NCBI GenBank assembly: GCA_016210495.1
Contig: JACQUC010000040.1
Location: 1-43,923 of the forward strand
Reading direction: 5' to 3'
DNA: 43,923 nt
From: Chloroflexota bacterium
GTDB taxonomy: Bacteria > Chloroflexota > FW602-bin22 > JACPRP01
Shown here: piece by piece, positions 1 to 7,311 of the stretch
Numbering within the stretch: position 1 is the stretch's first letter
Layout of the letters: each line of letters begins with the position of its first letter
The notes under the pieces: model-generated
What the model saw: the letters and a program-made list of their open reading frames with translations, nothing else
What the model was told of the DNA's origin: nothing
The model's database searches: none
Position numbers and translations under genes: made by a program

Positions 1-296
1 ACGGTGGCCGTGGGCGAGAGCGGCACGGTCGGGCTGAGCGTAGCGGTAGGCAAGGCCGTGCCGGTGGCGACGGATGCCACAGCCGGCTGCGTGGAGGTAG
101 GCGCTGTAAGCGTGGCAGCCGTGGGCGGCGGTGCAGGCACGGTGGCCTCGGCGCCCTCCGCCCTCGCGGAGCGGGGGACGGCCGTGGGCGCGTTGTCCAG
201 CGGCGAAGGGAAGGTGCTCAAGAGCAGGGAAGCGACGCATAACAGGCTCAGGACGCGGAGCAGGGGGGAACGGGTGGAAAGCCATCTCGCCATCAT
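1..296 (-). CDS. Secreted Thr/Pro/Ala-rich protein, N-terminal part only
   Basis: The frame is open from an ATG-ATG pair at 296-291 to the window edge, so only about 98 residues are visible and the function is unknown. The N-terminus looks like a signal peptide: Arg near the start, a hydrophobic stretch with LSLLCVASLLLS, then a polar segment. After it comes a low-complexity Thr/Pro/Ala/Val-rich stretch (PAPPPTAATL, TALPTATLSPT) typical of extracytoplasmic linkers in secreted or wall-associated proteins. A CGGAGG ribosome site at 306-301 lies 4 nt before the first ATG and 7 nt before the second, so the second Met (293) may be the true start. The plus-strand reading of this stretch is a shadow. 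Confidence 0.6.
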   Translation of the reverse strand, partial: MMARWLSTRSPLLRVLSLLCVASLLLSTFPSPLDNAPTAVPRSARAEGAEATVPAPPPTAATLTAPTSTQPAVASVATGTALPTATLSPTVPLSPTAT

Positions 297-362
297 CACA
301 CCTCCGCCGAGTAGAAGAATCGCGACCAGAGGGTATGCCGGCAAGTAGGTTAGCACAAAACC

Positions 363-450
363 CGTACGTTGTCATCCGGGTTTGTACGTATTTTTCTACG
401 TACAAACCCTCAAAAACGAGTACGGGGTGCGAGTACGTAGTAGTACGTAC
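363..450. promoter_or_regulatory. Cluster of GTACGTA motifs with a perfect 13-bp inverted repeat
   Basis: GTACGT or its palindromic complement occurs at about 364-369, 384-389, 398-403, 433-438 and 443-448. Two copies form a perfect 13-bp inverted repeat (GGGTTTGTACGTA at 378-390, complement at 397-409) around a 6-nt loop. It lies 70-150 bp upstream of the start of the secreted protein at 296, where an operator array would sit. No known regulator consensus is recognised. Confidence 0.4.
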
Positions 451-480
451 AGGGTGGCTGTGCGAGTGGCACAGAAGCGC

Positions 481-528
481 CCTCCCATCCCCTCTCCCAG
501 AGGGGCCCACAGGGGGGAGGGGATAGGA
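481..528. repeat. GC-rich imperfect inverted repeat
   Basis: ATCCCCTCTCCC at 487-498 pairs with GGGGGGAGGGGAT at 512-524 around a short loop. It resembles the dispersed CCCCTC/GAGGGG palindromes common in GC-rich bacterial genomes. It is intergenic and noncoding on both strands as far as I can see. Confidence 0.4.
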
Positions 529-590
529 CGGCTGCATTGTCCAGGTTCTCTCACCGTCGTGCCAAGCTCTTGGTTTGATGCCACCGGAGA

Positions 591-622
591 GACCGACTCG
601 GTTTTCGGAAACCGAATCGGTC
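591..622 (-). terminator. Hairpin downstream of the tup operon
   Basis: A 14-bp stem with one mismatch (GACCGACTCGGTTT at 591-604 against 609-622) has a 4-nt loop. It lies about 90 nt beyond the stop of the tupC-like gene, where the operon transcript would end. No U-tract follows on the minus strand, so it is a stable 3' stem or a non-canonical terminator. Confidence 0.4.
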
Positions 623-708
623 TGGCGAGTTTCCAGGCGACACTGTTTGTGCCGGACTATTTAGGCCCCGGCCCGGCCGGCAGGAACGAGAAGTGGCCTG
701 GCAATGCT

Positions 709-1980
709 CTACCGAACTATCACGTGCGCCGCGGAGGCTTTGAATGAGGCGAATACTTGCTGGCCGGGCGATAGCGATAGCGTGGCGGCGGATCGTCGGG
801 TGACGAGCGCCACCAGCGGAAAACCGCAGTTCACGACGGCGCGGACCTGCGGGCCGAGGGGTGTGACTCGATCGACCACTCCACGCAGACAGTTCAGCGC
901 GCTGCTGACCTCACCGTGCGCGGGGGCTTTCAGCAGCGTCACGTCTTCGGGCCAAAGGCAAAGCAGCACGGCGCTGCCCAGCGGTAGGGGAGAAACCACC
1001 TCCACGACCTGCCCGCCGATTTCGACGCGGGCGAGTCCTTCATCCTGGCCGACTACGACGCCGTGGGCCACCGTTTCGACGCCGACGAAGGTCGCCACCT
1101 CGGTGTCGACGGGCGATGAGAAGACCTCTTCCGCCGTTCCCAACTGGCGGACTTGCCCGCCGATAAGCACGCCAACGCGATCCCCCAGCGCCAGCGCCTC
1201 CTCGCGATCGTGGGTGATGAGCAGCGTGGTGACGCCCGTGTCGCGCAAGACCTCCTTGAGATCGCCGATGACAGAGGCGCGGGTGGGTGCGTCCAGGGAC
1301 GCGAAGGGCTCATCCAGCAGGAGGATCTCCGGGGCGAGGGCGAAGGCGCGAGCGAGGCTTGTGCGCTGGGACTCTCCTCCCGAGAGTCGCCTGGCGTGTT
1401 GGCGTGCGAGATGGGCGATGCCGAAGCGTGCCAGCCAGGCCTGCACCTGTCCTTGCGCCTGCGGGCCTTTTTGGCCCCGGAGCCGCAGGCCGACGGCAAC
1501 GTTATCCTCGACGCTCGTGTCCAGCAGCAGAGGCTCCTGAAAGACGACGGCCATCCTTCGGCGCATCCGCAGGAGGTCCCGGCCCCAACGAACAGGCTCG
1601 CCGCCGATGCGTATCTCGCCCGTCGTGGGGCGTTGGAGCAGGCCCAGGCTCAGCAGCAGCGTGCTTTTGCCTGCGCCATTGGGGCCCATAATGGCCATCA
1701 CCTCGCCGGCGCGGACCCCAAGGTAAGGCACGTCCAGCACCTGCCGGTCGCCCAGGGTCACGGCCAACTCTGTTGCCTCGAGCGCCGGGCTGCCAGCCGG
1801 CCTGGAGTATCCTTCTTGGAAGGACGCCCCAGAAGATTGCACTACGCCCCCGAAAATAGATGGACGTTCGTCCGAAGTACCCACGCGTAGGGGCATCCGC
1901 CTTAGGCGGACGCCCGGGGTGGGGTGGGGTACAGCAGCCATTTTGCACCGCAAACTAGCCACCGCAGGTCTCCCACTCAT
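709..1980 (-). CDS. tupC: Tungstate/molybdate ABC transporter ATP-binding protein
   Basis: This is the ATPase subunit that powers oxyanion import through the adjacent permease. All ABC signatures are visible: Walker A GPNGAGKST, Q-loop FQEP, signature LSGGESQRTSLARA, Walker B EILLLDEPFASLD and H-loop ITHD. A C-terminal TOBE-like region follows (around GGQVVEVVSPLPLGSAV, LLCLWPEDV). The ATG at 1980 overlaps the permease stop as ATGA, which argues for coupled translation and gives 423 aa. The first 75 or so residues are not ABC-like, however, and they include a GTAGGGGC palindromic repeat (1887-1917). A later start, such as the in-frame ATG at about 1897 or a GTG nearer the ABC core, is therefore possible. 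Tungstate specificity is inferred from the TupA- and TupB-like neighbours; molybdate is the alternative. Confidence 0.85.
   Translation of the reverse strand: MSGRPAVASLRCKMAAVPHPTPGVRLRRMPLRVGTSDERPSIFGGVVQSSGASFQEGYSRPAGSPALEATELAVTLGDRQVLDVPYLGVRAGEVMAIMGPNGAGKSTLLLSLGLLQRPTTGEIRIGGEPVRWGRDLLRMRRRMAVVFQEPLLLDTSVEDNVAVGLRLRGQKGPQAQGQVQAWLARFGIAHLARQHARRLSGGESQRTSLARAFALAPEILLLDEPFASLDAPTRASVIGDLKEVLRDTGVTTLLITHDREEALALGDRVGVLIGGQVRQLGTAEEVFSSPVDTEVATFVGVETVAHGVVVGQDEGLARVEIGGQVVEVVSPLPLGSAVLLCLWPEDVTLLKAPAHGEVSSALNCLRGVVDRVTPLGPQVRAVVNCGFPLVALVTRRSAATLSLSPGQQVFASFKASAAHVIVR
1887..1917. repeat. GTAGGGGC-type palindromic repeat inside the tupC 5' region
   Basis: GTAGGGGC is followed by the palindrome CCGCCTTAGGCGG. 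It belongs with similar copies at about 37650 and 41025 and with the ends of the elements at 5061 and 43800. It falls in the poorly conserved N-terminal extension of the ATPase, which casts doubt on the long start. Confidence 0.5.
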
Positions 1981-2675
1981 AGCGGCCGCCGACCTTGTTG
2001 AATGAATGTCAGCCCCACGTTCACCAGGTACACCAGCACAAGGAGCAGCACGCTCAGGGCGATGGCGACGTCGAAGTTGCCTTTGGAGGTCTCCAGCACC
2101 GTCGCCGTGGTCAGGACCTGCGTCTCGTGGCGGATGTTGCCGCCAACCATCATCGAGGCGCCGACCTCCGAGATCACGGCGCCGAAGCCGGCCATCACGG
2201 CGGCCAGCAACGGCAGCCTGGCCTCCCGTAGCAGCAGCCATACCATCTGCACGCGTGAAGCGCCCAGGGCCAGTATCTGCAAGCGCAGCTTGGGGTTCAG
2301 TTGCTGGATGGCGGCGACGGTTAGCCCTGTGACGACGGGCGCGGCGATGATCAACTGGGCGACCACCATAGCTAGAGGCGTGTAGAGGATTTGCAAGAAT
2401 CCCAGCGGCCCGTTGCGCCACAGAGTTATCGTGATGAAGAGTCCCACCACCACAGGCGGCAGGCCCATGCCCGTGTTGACGGCGCTGATCAGGATGCCCC
2501 GTCCCAGGAACCGATTGAGCGCGAGAAACGTCCCAAGTGGAATGCCTATCAGCAAGCTCAAGACCGTGGCCGAGCCGGAGATCCCCAGCGATAGCACGGT
2601 GACGCCGAGTATCTCGGCGTCGCCGTGAACGACCAGCCAGAAGGCACGACTCAGCCCATCCCAGATGAGATCCAC
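1977..2675 (-). CDS. tupB: Tungstate/molybdate ABC transporter permease
   Basis: A 232-aa integral membrane subunit with about five hydrophobic segments and the binding-protein-dependent permease EAA-like loop (LGASRVQMVWLLLREARLPLLAAV), where the ATPase docks. The GMGLPPVVVGL and SEVGASMMVGGN segments are typical of TupB/WtpB-type permeases. The start is GTG at 2675. A GGAGG ribosome site sits 10 nt upstream, inside the last codons and stop of the binding-protein gene. The stop overlaps the downstream ATPase ATG by 4 nt (ATGA). Gene order A-B-C on one strand with near-zero spacing indicates a single transcript. Confidence 0.9.
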   Translation of the reverse strand: MDLIWDGLSRAFWLVVHGDAEILGVTVLSLGISGSATVLSLLIGIPLGTFLALNRFLGRGILISAVNTGMGLPPVVVGLFITITLWRNGPLGFLQILYTPLAMVVAQLIIAAPVVTGLTVAAIQQLNPKLRLQILALGASRVQMVWLLLREARLPLLAAVMAGFGAVISEVGASMMVGGNIRHETQVLTTATVLETSKGNFDVAIALSVLLLVLVYLVNVGLTFIQQGRRPL

Positions 2676-2681
2676 GCTTGG

Positions 2682-3578
2682 TTAGCCTCCGATATCCTCG
2701 TCGTTCTTATCGGCGTCGGGGAAAAACAGAGGCTCGCCAAAACGGTCTGTCCCGAACTTGCCAATCGCCGCCTGCGTTTCAGGCGCCACCATAAACGCGG
2801 CAAAGGCCCTCGCGCCGGCCACGTTGATCTTCGGCGACTTCTGAGGGTTCACGGTGATCACGTGGTAGACGTTTAGCAGGCTCGTGTCGCCCTCCAGAAG
2901 GATCGCCAGGGAGAGGTTCTTCCTGGTCGATAAATAGGTCGCACGGTCGGTGAGGGTGTAGCCGTTCTTCTCCGAAGCCACGTTCAACGTTGCCCCCATC
3001 CCCTGCCCGCTTTGCCTGTACCATTCCTGTCCCGCGGGTTCGAGACCAGCCTCTTTCCAAAGCTTCTTTTCGAGCTGGTGTGTGCCGGATTCGTCCGCGC
3101 GGCTGAAGAAAGGAGCTTTCGCGGCGGCTATGCCCCGCAGGGCCTCCCGGGCGGTCTTCTTGCCCTTCACTCCGGCGGTGTCGGACGGAGGACCGACGAG
3201 CACGAAGTCGTTGTGCATGATGAGCCTTCTATCCGCGCCGTGTCCAGCTTGCATAAACTTCTGCTCCGCATCGGGCGCGTGGACCAGAAGCACATCGGCC
3301 TCGGCGCGCTCACCCATGGCAATCGCCTGGCCGGAGCCGACGGCGATGGGCTTCACCCTGTAGCCCGTTTGCTTCCCGAACAGCGGGATCAAGAGGTCGA
3401 GCAGGCCGGAATCCTGCGTGCTTGTCGTCGTGGCAAGAATGAGCTGTGGGTTATCCGAACGAGGAGCCGCTATGGGTGCCGCCTGGCCGGGCGTTTCCGC
3501 GGTCCTCCCCACCGCACACGCCAGCGACAGAGAGCTCACGCCGAGTATGAGAACAAAGATACCGAGTACCTTGCGCAA
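2682..3578 (-). CDS. tupA: Tungstate-binding extracytoplasmic protein
   Basis: A 298-aa substrate-binding protein that captures the oxyanion outside the membrane for the TupBC importer. The diagnostic TTTSTQDSGLLD motif near residue 50 matches TupA-family proteins, where the TTTS segment helps coordinate tungstate. MGATLNVASEKNGYTLTDRATY is also family-typical. The N-terminus is a signal peptide ending at SLAC, a possible but non-ideal lipobox. The start is TTG at 3578: an in-frame stop lies two codons upstream and an AGGAG site sits 8 nt before it. It is the first gene of the tupABC unit, 170 bp downstream of the regulator gene. Tungstate rather than molybdate is a family-level inference. 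Confidence 0.9.
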   Translation of the reverse strand: MRKVLGIFVLILGVSSLSLACAVGRTAETPGQAAPIAAPRSDNPQLILATTTSTQDSGLLDLLIPLFGKQTGYRVKPIAVGSGQAIAMGERAEADVLLVHAPDAEQKFMQAGHGADRRLIMHNDFVLVGPPSDTAGVKGKKTAREALRGIAAAKAPFFSRADESGTHQLEKKLWKEAGLEPAGQEWYRQSGQGMGATLNVASEKNGYTLTDRATYLSTRKNLSLAILLEGDTSLLNVYHVITVNPQKSPKINVAGARAFAAFMVAPETQAAIGKFGTDRFGEPLFFPDADKNDEDIGG

Positions 3579-3670
3579 TGGTTACTCTCCTTGTAGACGT
3601 TATTCCTTAGTGACTTGGCCCACCTTTGCTGGGCGTCCCTCCACCTGATATGCTCCTGCCAACCATCCCA

Positions 3671-3683
3671 CAATGTGACATTG
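3671..3683. promoter_or_regulatory. Possible second operator for the GntR-type regulator, ahead of tupA
   Basis: CAATGTGACATTG is a perfect 13-bp palindrome about 95 bp upstream of the tupA start. On the minus strand it contains TGTCACATT, a 9-mer also present in the strong operator at 4901-4927. That makes it a plausible weaker binding site of the same regulator. Confidence 0.4.
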
Positions 3684-3697
3684 CCAGGTCGAGAGCT

Positions 3698-3771
3698 TTC
3701 ACAGATACCGAATCTCGTCAATCTGCGTAATCCGCTAATCTGCGTACATCAGCGGTTCAGACCCGTCTCCC
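3698..3771. repeat. Dispersed repeat copy overlapping the regulator 3' end
   Basis: TTCACAGATACCGAATCTCG, then AATCTGCGTAATCC and CTAATCTGCGT, and finally CGGTTCAGAC match the element at 28790-28893, with small gaps. This copy lacks the left terminal repeat. The stop codon of the GntR-type regulator (3749) lies inside it. Confidence 0.6.
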
Positions 3772-4894
3772 CCACTACCTGCCCGGTCGCCGAGATGTCG
3801 TAGCCGCCCAGCTCATGGACGAGGCGGCGAAAAGCCTCACCGCGAATAGTATCGAGCAAGGGCTGCAGGAGCGGCGCGTCGTAGTAGCTGCGCGGGATGG
3901 CTAGATCGTAGCGCTCTTGCCAGAGCGGTACGAAATCCAGCTCCATCGCCCGCGCCGCGGCGAGGATGCCGAGGCCGACATCGGCTACCCCACCCGAAAC
4001 GGCCGTGGCGACCCCCAGGTGCGTCGTCTCTTCGTGCTCGTACCCCTTTATGTCGAGGGGATCCATGCCCGCCTGCCGCAGCCTGTAGTCGAGGAGCACG
4101 CGTGTTCCCGAGCCGCGCTGTCGGTTGACGAAGGTTACTCCATCGCGGGCCAGGTCGCTCAGGCCGGAAACCCCTTTCGGGTTGCCCCGTGGAAGCATCA
4201 GCCCCTGGATGCGATGGACGAGATTCACCAGCACGATGCCCTGTCCCGGCAGCAGGCGCTTGACGTAGGGCAGGTTGTACTCCCCTGTCTCTTCGTCGAG
4301 AAGGTGGCAGCCCGCCACGTGCGCCTCGCCCCTCGCCAGGGCGATCAGGCCGCCGAGACTTCCGACGTGGGAGGAGGTCATTCTGGTCGGCGGAGTGCGC
4401 TGTCGCAGTTTTCCCGCCAGTAGGTCGAGGGACAGGTCGTGGCTGCCGACGACGGCGATGACGTCCGGGGGAAGCAGCGCGGGCGCGGCCTGTATTGGAG
4501 ATGTCTGCATAGCATCCCGCCATTTCGCCAAGCGCAGGGCGAAAGCGGCCTCCACCTGATCCGCGGAGTAGCCCAGGCTAAGGGCCTCCAGCGTCGCCCG
4601 CCCCACTATGGCCTGCAACCTCGCCTCCCTCTCGGCGGCTATCCGCTCGTCCTCGCCGGTGGCTCGGATGAAGGAGCCCTGGCCTCTATGGCAGACGAGC
4701 ACGCCGGCCTCCTCCAGCTCGGCGTAGGCGCGGGCCACCGTGTTGGCGTGGATGCCCATGTCCTTGGCCAGTTGGCGGACCGTCGGCAGGCGCCAGCCCG
4801 GCGTGATGCGGCCGCTGGCGACGGCGTGTCGCACCTGCTCGCTGATCTGGTGGTATATGGGAACGTCGCTGGTTGGGTCCACGTGAAACCGCAT
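3749..4894 (-). CDS. GntR-family regulator fused to a PBP-like oxyanion-sensing domain
   Basis: A 381-aa one-component regulator. Residues 1-75 form a GntR/YtrA-type winged helix (DVPIYHQISEQVRHAV, LPTVRQLAKDMGIHANTVAR, then ELEEAGVLVCHRGQGSF). Residues from about 140 onward resemble the periplasmic-binding-protein-like domain that ModA/TupA proteins use for oxyanions (GSHDLSLDLL, FVNRQRGSGTRVLLD, EETTHLGVATAV, ADVGLGILAAARAM). The neighbouring tupABC genes suggest that bound tungstate or molybdate controls DNA binding. The start ATG at 4894 lies just downstream of a strong promoter with an overlapping palindromic operator, so autoregulation is likely. The last codons come from a dispersed repeat. 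The exact ligand is inferred. Confidence 0.88.
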   Translation of the reverse strand: MRFHVDPTSDVPIYHQISEQVRHAVASGRITPGWRLPTVRQLAKDMGIHANTVARAYAELEEAGVLVCHRGQGSFIRATGEDERIAAEREARLQAIVGRATLEALSLGYSADQVEAAFALRLAKWRDAMQTSPIQAAPALLPPDVIAVVGSHDLSLDLLAGKLRQRTPPTRMTSSHVGSLGGLIALARGEAHVAGCHLLDEETGEYNLPYVKRLLPGQGIVLVNLVHRIQGLMLPRGNPKGVSGLSDLARDGVTFVNRQRGSGTRVLLDYRLRQAGMDPLDIKGYEHEETTHLGVATAVSGGVADVGLGILAAARAMELDFVPLWQERYDLAIPRSYYDAPLLQPLLDTIRGEAFRRLVHELGGYDISATGQVVGETGLNR

Positions 4895-4900
4895 CGCCTA

Positions 4901-4927
4901 ACTTGTCACATTTGAGATGTGACAAGT
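4901..4927. promoter_or_regulatory. Perfect palindromic operator at the regulator promoter
   Basis: ACTTGTCACAT (4901-4911) and its exact complement (4917-4927) flank a 5-nt spacer. The site overlaps the -10 box of the regulator's own promoter, the classic place for a repressor to block RNA polymerase. The GntR-type protein encoded next to it is the obvious ligand. Confidence 0.8.
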
Positions 4928-4952
4928 ATAACATGTGGTCGGCAAATGTCAA
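4925..4952 (-). promoter_or_regulatory. Sigma-70-type promoter of the tup regulator
   Basis: On the minus strand, a -35 box TTGACA (4952-4947) and a -10 box TATACT (4930-4925) are separated by 16 bp. The predicted start of transcription falls within the palindromic operator, about 25 nt before the ATG at 4894. Confidence 0.8.
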
Positions 4953-5060
4953 GAGTGCTATAATGCGTGCAACGTAGGGCCAGGTTTCACACCTGCCCCG
5001 TGAATATCGGCCAAGGGTCAATGCCAACACGAGCCCTATCGACTGGGGACGCAGCCTAAC

Positions 5061-5214
5061 GTAGGGGCGAACGGCGTTCGCCCGCGACGTTGGTGCGCAG
5101 ATGTGAGAAATCAGCGTGTACACCGATCGGGGGCTTCGGGCCCACGTTGCGCACGCTGGACAGGCGTCTCGGTCTGATCGAGAGATCGTTCGGGCGAACA
5201 CCGTTCGCCCCTAC
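5061..5214. mobile_element. MITE-like element with 23-bp terminal inverted repeats
   Basis: A 154-bp noncoding element. The left end begins GTAGGGGCGAACGGCGTTCG (5061-5083) and the right end (5192-5214) is its inverted copy with one mismatch; each end is itself palindromic. The interior (for example GATGTGAGAAA and TGGACAGGCGTCT) recurs in the truncated copy at 43800, which shows it is a mobile or amplified unit. No clear target-site duplication is visible. It separates the tup regulator from the nitroreductase. Confidence 0.75.
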
Positions 5215-5263
5215 GATATGATGGTTGGAAGCCCATGGGCACATCGTAAAGAGGAGCTAAGAG

Positions 5264-5926
5264 ATGGCAATCGACGAGTTCCTGGACCTGGTGCGCCGCC
5301 GCCGTACGGTGCGGCGGTATCTTGACGACCCCGTTTCTGACGAGCAGATCGACAATATCATCGAAGCCGGTAGATGGGCTCCTTCCGGGGTAAACACCCA
5401 GCCCTGGGAGTTCCTGATCGTGCGCGACCGGGCCACGATCGGCGATCTGGCGAGCTTATGGATCGCGGATCAGGCGCTGACCGAGGAGCGGGACCCGACT
5501 TTCAGCCCGTCGGACAAACAGTACCTAAAGCGCGTCCCGGTTATGATCGTGGTCCTCGCTGACACAAGGTGCAGGCGGGTGTATCCGCGTCTCAATGAGG
5601 AAACGCCCGACGTTATCTTCCACCACAGCATGGCGGCGGCGATCCAGAACATGCACCTGGCCGCGGCGGCGCAGGGGCTGGGCAGCGTGTGGCTCTCGGT
5701 TCACCCGTATATGCAGGGGCCGTTGCGTAAGCTGTTGAACGTGCCACCCATCCTCGATGTGGAGGTAGTGATACCTGTCGGTCACCCGACGAGGGAATTC
5801 GAGGGTCGGCGTCGTGACACGGCCAGGATGGTGCACCGCGAGCTGTACGACCCGAGCAAGCTGCGGGACCTGGCCGCCTTCGAGGAGTACCTGCCCGCAA
5901 ATCGAGCCGGGCGGGCGCTCGAATAG
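5264..5926 (+). CDS. Nitroreductase-family flavoprotein
   Basis: A 220-aa protein of the FMN-dependent nitroreductase fold, whose members use NAD(P)H to reduce nitro, quinone or other substrates in the cytoplasm. The N-terminal FMN-binding pattern RRRRTVRRYLDDPVS and the EAGRWAPSGVNTQPWEF segment are diagnostic. AAAIQNMHLAAAAQGLGSVW supplies the central helix and VVIPVGHP the second flavin-contact region. Length matches the family. The ATG at 5264 follows a GAGGAG ribosome site. It is transcribed divergently from the tup regulator across the MITE-like element. The substrate cannot be told from sequence. Confidence 0.9.
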   Translation: MAIDEFLDLVRRRRTVRRYLDDPVSDEQIDNIIEAGRWAPSGVNTQPWEFLIVRDRATIGDLASLWIADQALTEERDPTFSPSDKQYLKRVPVMIVVLADTRCRRVYPRLNEETPDVIFHHSMAAAIQNMHLAAAAQGLGSVWLSVHPYMQGPLRKLLNVPPILDVEVVIPVGHPTREFEGRRRDTARMVHRELYDPSKLRDLAAFEEYLPANRAGRALE

Positions 5927-5944
5927 ATTGAATCTAGCATTCCG

Positions 5945-6268
5945 TTAGGAAGACGGATGCAGCAGGCGCCTCGCCAAGCGCATGAACCAGTAGAATGCTG
6001 CAAGGACACCGGCTATTAGGGCTAGGACCCAGAAAATTTGCTGACCGGAAAGATACCAGGTGTCAACAAAGAATATGGCTAAGGCTGCGAGCGACAGGGC
6101 GACTCTCACTGCCTCTTGGACACGCGGGACTCCTAGTGCCAAGAATAGAACCAGCGCCACGGAAGCGACCGACGACAACCATGAAGTGTCAGCTTGGGAG
6201 GTGCTGAACTCGACGAAGAACTTGGTGATCATAAGAATAAGCAGAACGTCGTACAATGTTTTTCGCAT
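5945..6268 (-). CDS. Small membrane protein of unknown function
   Basis: 107 residues, mostly hydrophobic, with three or four predicted membrane segments (around YDVLLILMITKFFVEF, VASVALVLFLALGV, VALSLAALAIFFVDTW and IFWVLALIAGVLAAFYW) and a basic C-terminus (RLARRLLH). A GGAGG site 9 nt before the ATG at 6268 supports expression. It converges with the nitroreductase, whose stop is 18 bp away. No family is recognised. The local sequence is somewhat more AT-rich than its neighbours, as expected for membrane codons. Confidence 0.65.
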   Translation of the reverse strand: MRKTLYDVLLILMITKFFVEFSTSQADTSWLSSVASVALVLFLALGVPRVQEAVRVALSLAALAIFFVDTWYLSGQQIFWVLALIAGVLAAFYWFMRLARRLLHPSS

Positions 6269-6576
6269 TATCGTTCTCCTCCGTGGCTACCGGCAACAAG
6301 CCGGGCTACTCTTTGCTCGGGCCTATTGGTCACCGGCTGGGGTGGAACGAGGAGGGACGATGTGCTACTGCACCGGGACGAGGAATTTAGCGGGAATCCA
6401 GCCGATGTTTCCACGAGGATCCTTCACTTTGCTGTACTAGCTAGCGCTCGTCCTTGGTCTGTTCTTCGTCCTGATGTAACTACTCGGGTGCTCCGGATGG
6501 GCTCGGTAGCTGGTCACACCTTGGCCCCATATCAACCTATTGTACGATCAGTTGGTAGCTAGTTAGTTTAAGCTAC
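6269..6576. other. Intergenic region without a convincing gene
   Basis: Some 308 bp between the small membrane protein and the end of the nine-gene operon. It is less GC-rich than its surroundings. Its only coding-like item is a 26-codon plus-strand frame at 6360-6440 preceded by GAGGAGGG, too short to assert. It should hold the promoter for the membrane protein. Confidence 0.5.
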
Positions 6577-7311
6577 TCACTCGTCAGACAATCCGAGCCT
6601 CTGGATAGTGGTTGCCAACCCGGGCGCGGGGCCTTGCTCTTCATCTGGTCGCCACTCCATGAGGATTTTCGATGCTCGGTCCAGGTTGGCCTGCGTGAGG
6701 AATCCCTCCACCAGTCGAGGAACCGTGCCGTTCACTATGGTCTGCCTGTCGCCGAGGACGACCTCGGCAGACGGGCTATCGCAGCCAGGATCACATCCCC
6801 GCAGCCGATGGGTTAGATAGATCAGTCGCTGGTTTCGCGATCCCCGCCAACGCAGCGAGGGATCGTATTCTCCGAGAACGAATGGGCCATCGATGAGCAG
6901 GTCCGTAGCAGCCAGCAGCCGGTGTATGGCGTGATCTGGGTCCTCCAGCAAGTTCTCATAGACTCGACCCGTGAACACGACCGTCGAGAATCCTAGGTCC
7001 TGGACCCCCTCCAGCAGTGCTGTGACCGCCTCAACCTGTTCGGTTGGCTCACCGCCGAGCACGGAGATTCCATTGATCCTTCCGCCCCTGCTTCGGAAAT
7101 GAGCCAGCAACTGACGAACCGAAAGAGACCGGCGCGGCACGTGAGGAAGGAAAGCCACGTTTGCACAGCCCGGGCAGAGAATAGAGCACCCCTGGACCCA
7201 AACAGCATCGCGTCTCCCCGGACCCACGGCGGCCGAGTCCTTCAAGAAGGCTGCCGCGTTGATCGCCATATCCATTGGATGCCTGGAGGAGGCAGTGGAA
7301 AGTCTAGCCAA
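6577..7311 (-). CDS. Radical SAM protein of the activase (NrdG/PflA-like) type
   Basis: 244 aa. GPGRRDAVWVQGCSILCPGC carries the CX3CX2C cluster motif (Cys42, Cys46, Cys49) that binds a 4Fe-4S cluster and S-adenosylmethionine. LGGEPT near residue 85 is the SAM-contacting GGE motif. The overall pattern is that of anaerobic ribonucleotide-reductase or glycyl-radical-enzyme activases, but no such partner enzyme is encoded nearby. It is the last gene of the operon and overlaps the AAA+ ATPase stop by 8 nt. The TTG start at 7311 has GAGGT 10 nt upstream; an ATG at 7275 would begin the protein closer to the usual family start. Its substrate may be an operon protein (inference). Confidence 0.82.
   Translation of the reverse strand: MARLSTASSRHPMDMAINAAAFLKDSAAVGPGRRDAVWVQGCSILCPGCANVAFLPHVPRRSLSVRQLLAHFRSRGGRINGISVLGGEPTEQVEAVTALLEGVQDLGFSTVVFTGRVYENLLEDPDHAIHRLLAATDLLIDGPFVLGEYDPSLRWRGSRNQRLIYLTHRLRGCDPGCDSPSAEVVLGDRQTIVNGTVPRLVEGFLTQANLDRASKILMEWRPDEEQGPAPGLATTIQRLGLSDE

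Noticed and set aside
1981..2421. Upstream extension of the tungstate ATPase frame
   Set aside because: Overlaps the permease in another frame, with Arg-rich nonsense composition; the ATGA-coupled ATG at 1980 is the earliest sensible start.
4959..4964. TATAAT on the plus strand in the tup regulator/nitroreductase gap
   Set aside because: No -35 box at the right distance, and a 154-bp MITE-like element separates it from the nitroreductase.
6360..6440. 26-codon plus-strand frame after GAGGAGGG, starting MCYC
   Set aside because: Too short and unsupported; a good ribosome site alone is not enough.
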